Assembly: GCA_023229765.1 (NCBI GenBank)
Contig: JALNYO010000052.1
Location: forward strand, 1-20,416
Source of the DNA: Syntrophales bacterium
GTDB taxonomy: Bacteria; Desulfobacterota; Syntrophia; Syntrophales; UBA5619
DNA: 20,416 nt
Reading direction: 5' to 3'
Position 1 is the stretch's first letter. Every line of letters starts with the position of its first letter. The notes under the pieces are model-generated. The model made no database searches. It saw only the letters and a list, made by a program, of their open reading frames with translations, and was not told the origin of the DNA. Shown here one piece after another: positions 16,439 through 20,416 of this stretch. The translations under genes and the position numbers were made by a program.

Positions 16439-16730
16439 TCAAAGGTTGATGACTGCGTATTTTAACGAGAGCATCACCTTCGTCCGACATAATATTTTAT
16501 TTTGCGCTGTTGTCAATCAATATCGTCAACAAAATTGACATATGCGGCAGACGACCTGAGCGTTGAGGAGTTACCGGGTGACGTTATACAAATTTTCCAA
16601 TCCCGATTCCCCGCAGGTCAATGCCTTTTATTGTTATTATGTCCCCCGAATATCCGCACCATCTCCTCCGAAAAATCGTTGCCATTTTGGCGTCACTATG
16701 CTATTCAATCGGCAAAGGAGGAGGTGTGTC
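16439..16730. other. Spacer between rfbB and the toxin-antitoxin pair, with an inverted repeat
   Basis: No convincing gene is present. TGTCAAT (16511-16517) and ATTGACA (16534-16540) are inverted repeats, and the second overlaps a TTGACA at 16535-16540 that could be a -35 element of the rightward toxin-antitoxin operon. Autoregulatory operators are usual for such operons, so this is a candidate operator, though it lies nearly 200 bases upstream of the antitoxin start. Confidence 0.4.
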
Positions 16731-17012
16731 ATGACGCTTAACAAAATCGAAGAAAGGATCCCCGCCCGAATGCCTCTCGATGTGTACGAGAGAATAGCTG
16801 CGGCAGCCCAGGCTATTGGGGCGACGCTCAACCAATTTCTTGTCCAGTCCGCCTTGGACAGAGCCAACGATATTCTTGAAAGGGAGCGGGTCATCACCCT
16901 CTCTACCAAGGCTGCGGAGACTCTGTTTGGCCTCATCGAGAATCCACCCGCTCCGAATGATTGTTTGAAAGAGGCTATGCAGCAAAGAGAGGCGCTTTTG
17001 TGCCGGAGATAG
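16731..17012 (+). CDS. DUF1778-family antitoxin (TacA-like)
   Basis: This 93-residue protein has the DUF1778 ribbon-helix-helix N-terminus: KIEERIPARMPLDVYERIA followed by AAQAIGATLNQFLVQSALD. A longer C-terminal part (about 50-93) should wrap the toxin. The family binds DNA to repress its own operon and neutralises a GNAT toxin. The ATG at 16731 has AAAGGAGGAGG close upstream, a very strong site; upstream in-frame codons lack family similarity. Its 3' end overlaps the toxin start by 13 bases, the usual arrangement for translational coupling in this family. Confidence 0.93.
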   Translation: MTLNKIEERIPARMPLDVYERIAAAAQAIGATLNQFLVQSALDRANDILERERVITLSTKAAETLFGLIENPPAPNDCLKEAMQQREALLCRR

Positions 17013-17518
17013 TTGCCCTTGCGCGCCATCACGACCGATCCGGGTTTGATTGCGGTGTTCCGGAACTGAATTCCTTTCTCAAGGCAACGGCCCGGCAGCA
17101 TGCCGATAAAGGGATTTCAAGGACTTTTGTGCTGTCTGATCAGGAAAACCCTGCCGCAATCCTCGGGTATTTTACTCTCACGCTTTGCGAAGTCAGGACG
17201 AAGCATCTTCCCACGGCATATGCAAAGAAATATCCACAGCATGAGCTTCCTGCCGTTCGTCTTGCGCGACTTGCTGTTTCAAAAAAATACCAGAGAATGG
17301 GTTATGGCGGCTTGCTGCTATCGGAAGCAATCCATCGAACGGTCTTAATTGCAGAGCAAGCCGGCATGACAGGTTTGTTTGTTGATGCAAAAGACGAACG
17401 TGCACATAAATTCTACGAAAAATACGGCTTTGTTGCACTCCCAGGCTACGCGATGCAATTATTTTTGCCCCTTGAAACACTTCGCTTGTCTTGTAATAAC
17501 AAAAGTATGGGGTCTTGA
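17000..17518 (+). CDS. GNAT-family acetyltransferase toxin (TacT-like)
   Basis: TacT-type toxins acetylate the amino group of aminoacyl-tRNAs and stop translation. I chose the GTG at 17000, which has AGAGAGG about 8 bases upstream and overlaps the antitoxin end; an ATG at 16961 would overlap much further. The 172-residue product starts with HHDRSGFDCGVPELNSFLK (10-28), typical of this toxin group. It carries the acetyl-CoA loop LAVSKKYQRMGYGGLLLSEA (91-110) and the C-terminal FVDAKDERAHKFYEKYGF (127-144), whose tyrosine is the likely catalytic residue. No frameshift or missing motif is visible, so the toxin looks intact. Its exact tRNA target cannot be read from sequence. Confidence 0.93.
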   Translation: MPEIVALARHHDRSGFDCGVPELNSFLKATARQHADKGISRTFVLSDQENPAAILGYFTLTLCEVRTKHLPTAYAKKYPQHELPAVRLARLAVSKKYQRMGYGGLLLSEAIHRTVLIAEQAGMTGLFVDAKDERAHKFYEKYGFVALPGYAMQLFLPLETLRLSCNNKSMGS

Positions 17519-17926
17519 ATTTTATCGTTTTGCAGCGGAGGATTCTTTCTCTCGCCGGGAACAACCACATTCCCCTACCTGATCCGATCGAGGCGCTAAA
17601 ATTGATGGCTCCATTATGCCGATCATTGACAATTGTATTTGTTGCTGTAAACGTTTGAGAAAAATGCGTTTGTATAGCGGAGTACTTTTGGTAATCAATA
17701 ACGCGTCCGTAATAAAGCTGAGATGCCCTCGAAATTGTCTTCACCGAGTCAATGACATTCGATGTCGAATTAAGGCGAGGATTACCAATTATAATGTGCT
17801 TATGTAAGGCCAACTCAATGGAAGCCAGCATCTGCCGTTTCTCGCCTCTCACATATTAAAGGGAACGAAGGGAAAGGCCGGTATCGCAGCGGCTTATATC
17901 TTGGCCTATCTTTTTTGCCAGGGCTA
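17519..17926. other. Spacer after the toxin gene, no gene supported
   Basis: A leftward open frame runs across this stretch and on into the antisense of the toxin gene, but it has no family motif I recognise and no convincing start. No terminator-like hairpin follows the toxin gene. The stretch is AT-richer than its right-hand neighbours and may be remnant DNA of an accessory region. Confidence 0.5.
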
Positions 17927-18073
17927 CTATTTCTTAATGTCTTCTACAACCTTATCAACTTTCTTGCCGGCGCGCTCCACCGGGCCTTCTTTACAGCCCG
18001 ATAGTCCCACAATTAGGGCGATCATCACCAATACGGCGATGAGACTCTTACCACTGATGGAAAAAATATTCAT
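17927..18073 (-). CDS. Small lipoprotein, 48 residues
   Basis: The minus strand from ATG at 18073 to TAG at 17927 encodes 48 residues. A short charged N-terminus and hydrophobic segment (LIAVLVMIALIVGLSGC, 11-27) end in the lipobox LSGC, so Cys27 should be lipidated after cleavage. The mature peptide is only about 22 residues: KEGPVERAGKKVDKVVEDIKK follows in spirit the GP-x-E-x-AGKK-x-D pattern seen in small entericidin-like or amphipathic-helix lipoproteins. AAGGA lies 9 bases upstream of the ATG. It follows the leftward hydrolase gene by 90 bp. It is short enough to be missed by standard length cut-offs. The function is unknown. Confidence 0.8.
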   Translation of the reverse strand: MNIFSISGKSLIAVLVMIALIVGLSGCKEGPVERAGKKVDKVVEDIKK

Positions 18074-18163
18074 ATCAGTTTTTCCTTTCTTTCGCGCGAG
18101 CTGAAAACACCACTTATCCGTAAATTCGCCGTCACTCCCTCGTCACATCGATAGCAGGCCGTT

Positions 18164-19435
18164 TTAGTAGAGCCAGACGCTGTCATCGCCTCCGCCCGCC
18201 ACACTCCCCATCGTGGAAAGACGGCTGATCGCTTCCGGGTTGCCACGGACTTCCGCGTCGAGGAACGTAAGCAGCCACGTGTAGATGTCGTTTTTCGAGG
18301 CATCGTCGAACCCGTGTGTCACGCCCGAGAGTGCAACCAGCCTGCGGGTCCCGGTGAGGCGCGACATGCCGATCCTCGCTTCGATAATCGGAGCGGTCGT
18401 GTCCGCCTTCCCGCTGATGCCGAGGAACGGCAGATTGATGCCGTCGAGCCCGTGCTGGTCGCGTCCAAATGCTGGCAGGATCGGCTGCCCGAAATACGGC
18501 ACGTAGCCGACCGCCGCCTTGAGCCGCGGATCGCGTGTGACCTGTTTCCACGACGACCCGATGTCAAAGTATGAGGTCGTGAGACCGGCGCCGCCCAACA
18601 GCAGCATTGTCTGGCCGCCCATGCTCGCACCGAAACCGCCGATCTGTGTCTCATCGATGTGATCTTTCCATTGCGGATGCGCGAGAACGAGGTCGAGCGC
18701 CGCGGATATCGAAAGCGGTCGCAGTGCCTGCATCGCCGTGAAGTTGTCCAAGTGCGACGCCACGGCAATGGCGTCGTTGAGATTGTCGATCTTGAGATTG
18801 GAAAAGCGCAGGTCCCCGTGAAACGGGGAGATTACAACGTAACCGTAACTCGCGCAAACGGACAGTGCCAACATGTAGTCGTCGGAGGAGATCGGGCTGC
18901 CCATGTAGCCATGCGAAAACGCAACCACCGGATAACGAACCGAGGCGTCCGCAAATAACGGCGCATCCGATCCGGTCTGCATGTGTGGCACAACCCTGTC
19001 GGTCTGCGGCGGATTGAGGGGATAGTCGGGACGGGGGTTGTCGGCCGTAGTGGGGTAGCACGCGATCACAACAAACTTGACCTCCTGTCCGGCAAAATCA
19101 CCATAGAGATTCGAGTCCTGCGGCGCGGTCACCGTGGCGATCAGCGTATTATCCGGGTCCGCCAGCAGATCGGTCACATAACGCGGCCCGTTGTCCGAGG
19201 GCATACCTTCCCAATAGTTCGTCACATCCTCGCCGGCACCCACTCGACTGAAATCCTGGACAACGTTGCTGCACGCAACCGCATAGGGACCCGGCAACGG
19301 CAAAGGCTGCACGACGGCGGTCGGCGCCGTGACGTCCGACGGTGTGCTGCCGTCGCTACCGCCGCCACATCCGGCCAGTGCGAGTGCAATTCCCAACAAG
19401 GCTGCCAACAGTGACCCCCGCAAGAATCCTTTCAT
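18164..19435 (-). CDS. Lipoprotein alpha/beta-hydrolase (lipase/acylhydrolase-like)
   Basis: This 423-residue protein has a lipoprotein signal ending LALAGC (Cys23), so it should be anchored to a membrane facing the periplasm or outside. It then has a low-complexity linker and an alpha/beta-hydrolase domain. The nucleophile elbow is GGFGASMGG with Ser271; likely acid Asp345 lies in SGKADTTAP and His374 in GVTHGFDD. FSHGYMGS (173-180) is the oxyanion region. The arrangement resembles platelet-activating-factor acetylhydrolase-like and polyester-hydrolase-like families; the substrate is not determinable here. Its start overlaps the stop of a small upstream ORF (ATGA). GAGGA lies 10 bases before the ATG. 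Base composition is visibly G+C-richer than its neighbours, which suggests transfer. Confidence 0.88.
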   Translation of the reverse strand: MKGFLRGSLLAALLGIALALAGCGGGSDGSTPSDVTAPTAVVQPLPLPGPYAVACSNVVQDFSRVGAGEDVTNYWEGMPSDNGPRYVTDLLADPDNTLIATVTAPQDSNLYGDFAGQEVKFVVIACYPTTADNPRPDYPLNPPQTDRVVPHMQTGSDAPLFADASVRYPVVAFSHGYMGSPISSDDYMLALSVCASYGYVVISPFHGDLRFSNLKIDNLNDAIAVASHLDNFTAMQALRPLSISAALDLVLAHPQWKDHIDETQIGGFGASMGGQTMLLLGGAGLTTSYFDIGSSWKQVTRDPRLKAAVGYVPYFGQPILPAFGRDQHGLDGINLPFLGISGKADTTAPIIEARIGMSRLTGTRRLVALSGVTHGFDDASKNDIYTWLLTFLDAEVRGNPEAISRLSTMGSVAGGGDDSVWLY

Positions 19436-19581
19436 GACTGCGTTTCCTCGTCCCCGGCAATTGTGTCATAACTTGATTCGACTAAGCGTCGCGATAGGAC
19501 TTCCCCTATCCGTTTAATTTTTTGTAGCTCTTTCATTTGTTCCTTCATAGCATTCTCTCGTAAATTTTCATACTTCTCCAT
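19432..19581 (-). CDS. Small helix-hairpin-helix-like protein, possibly truncated
   Basis: From ATG at 19581 the minus strand encodes 49 residues; AGAGG lies 5 bases upstream. The first half is a charged helix (MEKYENLRENAMKEQMKELQ). Residues 21-41, KIKRIGEVLSRRLVESSYDT plus Ile, resemble the helix-hairpin-helix pattern (K-I-x-x-IG-x-x-L-x-x-R-L-x-E-x-G-Y-x-T-I) of DNA-binding proteins. After that it ends in AGDEETQS. Its stop overlaps the hydrolase start (ATGA), so it may couple translation of the lipoprotein. An in-frame upstream TTG at 19644 could extend it. It may be a real short protein or the shortened end of a larger one; no partner is evident. Confidence 0.5.
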   Translation of the reverse strand: MEKYENLRENAMKEQMKELQKIKRIGEVLSRRLVESSYDTIAGDEETQS

Positions 19582-20271
19582 GACTACCTCTCTACTCCTA
19601 ACAAAACCGGAATAGGGTTTGGATAACCCTTTTCGGCGAAGCAAAGTTTCTTAAACGTTATGCCGGGACTGCCATTGACCTTACCTTTCACTCCGAAAAA
19701 AACGTACCTTCCCCTAGTCATTCGTACTTGATGTGATGGTATTGGCCCTTGATCTTGCAAATCATAAACGCAAGTTGCTTGCCAACAAGCAAAAGAAAAT
19801 TACAATATTGGATTCATCATTGATAACGGCAGATTAGATCAACAGGAGGGAACAGTGCAAAACCATGAAATTATTCGTTTGGCCTCAGGATTTGGCGGAA
19901 CCTCATCATATTGAGGGATACGTCGAATGGAGCCATGCAGCTTATGAACCTGACTTCATGGTGTCCGGCCAAATGATCCGGGCTTATTGAATATCGTTCG
20001 AAATAAAGCATGCCAGTCAAAATCATTGGACGCTCACTTACAGGAAGCTATACGTAAATCACCGCACCCACCTTTTTAAAAAGTAATATCCACTATTTCC
20101 GGTCGAAAGCAAGCATTTTTTCAAGGTTGACATTTTATTGACACCCAGATCAGTTCATCGTCATGGCGGTGGACGGAGCATCATCCCACAGAAGCAAAGG
20201 CTGAAGATTCCAAAGGTTTGACTTTGCCTCGCTGTTTTTTGCAGTCATCCAGACTGCGTATGAAACTACCC
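19582..20271. other. Long spacer without a convincing gene
   Basis: Only short frames occur in about 690 bases. Two hairpins are visible: AGGGTT (19614-19619) with AACCCT (19625-19630), and TTGCTTG (19775-19781) with CAAGCAA (19786-19792). A leftward 32-codon frame (20248 to 20150) follows the edge gene by 23 bases but has no ribosome binding site or recognised motif. TTGACA is at 20127-20132 on the + strand with nothing evident behind it. The stretch may be decayed DNA. Confidence 0.5.
19855..19914 (+). other. Nineteen-codon GTG frame behind a strong ribosome binding site
   Basis: GGAGGG lies 4 bases before a GTG at 19855 that opens VQNHEIIRLASGFGGTSSY and then stops at TGA (19912-19914). 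The strong site in front of so short a frame suggests either a tiny peptide or the start of a gene that has been broken. ASGFGG is reminiscent of some redox-associated proteins but too short to assign. Confidence 0.25.
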
Positions 20272-20416
20272 TCAACAGCCCACTGTCATTATATGGACAG
20301 TGTCCCCTTCATTTATGATTTCATCCATCCGCTCACCATAGGAAAGATATCTGGACATATTCACAACCACCCGGTAATCAATATCTATTTCATTGTTCTG
20401 GTCCAACAGAATCTTA
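20272..20416 (-). CDS. Partial gene at the right edge, C-terminal 47 residues, possibly MoaD/ThiS-like
   Basis: Reading leftward from the edge there is an open frame of 47 codons ending at TGA (20272-20274). It includes VVVNMSRYLSYGERMDEII and ends NEGDTVHIMTVGC. The pattern of a GD-V-x-I strand near the C-terminus resembles beta-grasp sulfur carriers such as MoaD or ThiS, which normally end in Gly-Gly; here the end is Gly-Cys. That difference, and the missing N-terminus, make the assignment tentative. No downstream partner gene is seen. Confidence 0.45.
   Translation of the reverse strand, partial: KILLDQNNEIDIDYRVVVNMSRYLSYGERMDEIINEGDTVHIMTVGC

Noticed and set aside
16395..16490. N-terminal extension of rfbB by 32 residues
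   Set aside because: The extra residues do not resemble the family, and the ATG at 16394 has a good ribosome binding site directly before the NAD-binding motif.
16563..16730. Upstream extension of the antitoxin by 56 codons
   Set aside because: It begins with TTG, shows no family similarity, and the ATG at 16731 has an excellent ribosome binding site.
17688..17788. TTGGTAAT/ATTACCAA inverted repeat with about 85 bases between
   Set aside because: An 8-bp match at this distance is expected by chance and nothing else supports it.
17193..17852. A 219-codon minus-strand frame over the toxin gene and the following spacer
   Set aside because: Half of it is antisense to the GNAT toxin, no motif is recognisable and there is no convincing ribosome binding site.
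19912..19914. TGA after the 19-codon frame as a possible selenocysteine codon
   Set aside because: The frame reaches another stop soon after, no SECIS-like hairpin follows directly, and no selenoprotein motif is present.
20150..20248. A 32-codon minus-strand frame downstream of the edge gene
   Set aside because: No ribosome binding site and no recognisable family; it may be chance or decayed sequence.

Overview
The window reads as a bacterial chromosome segment of moderate G+C, most likely from an anaerobic deltaproteobacterium (Desulfobacterota, Syntrophales-like). This is inferred from the queA-tgt-yajC-secD-secF order, a periplasmic octaheme cytochrome, a rubrerythrin-type ferritin domain, and intergenic spacers rich in short palindromes and heptamer arrays. 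No rRNA, tRNA or CRISPR array was seen.

Left third (1-6870, + strand): a 122-bp palindromic element with exact 14-bp terminal inverted repeats, then a housekeeping block. queA and tgt (queuosine tRNA modification) overlap by ATGA. They are followed by yajC, secD and secF (Sec translocon accessory complex), a DUF456 membrane protein, and lepB (signal peptidase I), so a protein-export cluster sits behind queuosine genes.

Middle (6870-14500): the lepB/NRAMP convergent junction carries two facing arrays of a GGTTNAC-type heptamer. Leftward, a soluble protein with PRC-like, MgtE_N and two CBS domains lies 30 bp upstream of an NRAMP-family transporter whose metal-site motifs are non-canonical. Together they look like a split sensor-plus-transporter for a divalent cation, possibly Mg2+. 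Rightward come an exported octaheme cytochrome of the tetrathionate-reductase family with a strong terminator, and a two-domain ABC-F ATPase. A REP-type palindrome pair and a leftward ferritin-like protein follow.

Right third (14500-20416): a leftward pair, rfbB (dTDP-glucose 4,6-dehydratase) then an enoyl-CoA hydratase, with a rfbB leader that can form two exclusive hairpins. Next is a rightward DUF1778/GNAT toxin-antitoxin pair. A leftward accessory group follows: a small helix-hairpin-helix ORF overlapping the start of a G+C-rich lipoprotein alpha/beta hydrolase, then a 48-residue lipoprotein. The last ~690 bases before the edge hold no convincing gene. The right edge cuts a leftward gene whose C-terminus faintly resembles MoaD/ThiS sulfur carriers.

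The most interesting leads are the split NRAMP/MgtE-sensor pair and the heptamer arrays, which always read in the sense of the gene whose 3' end they follow.
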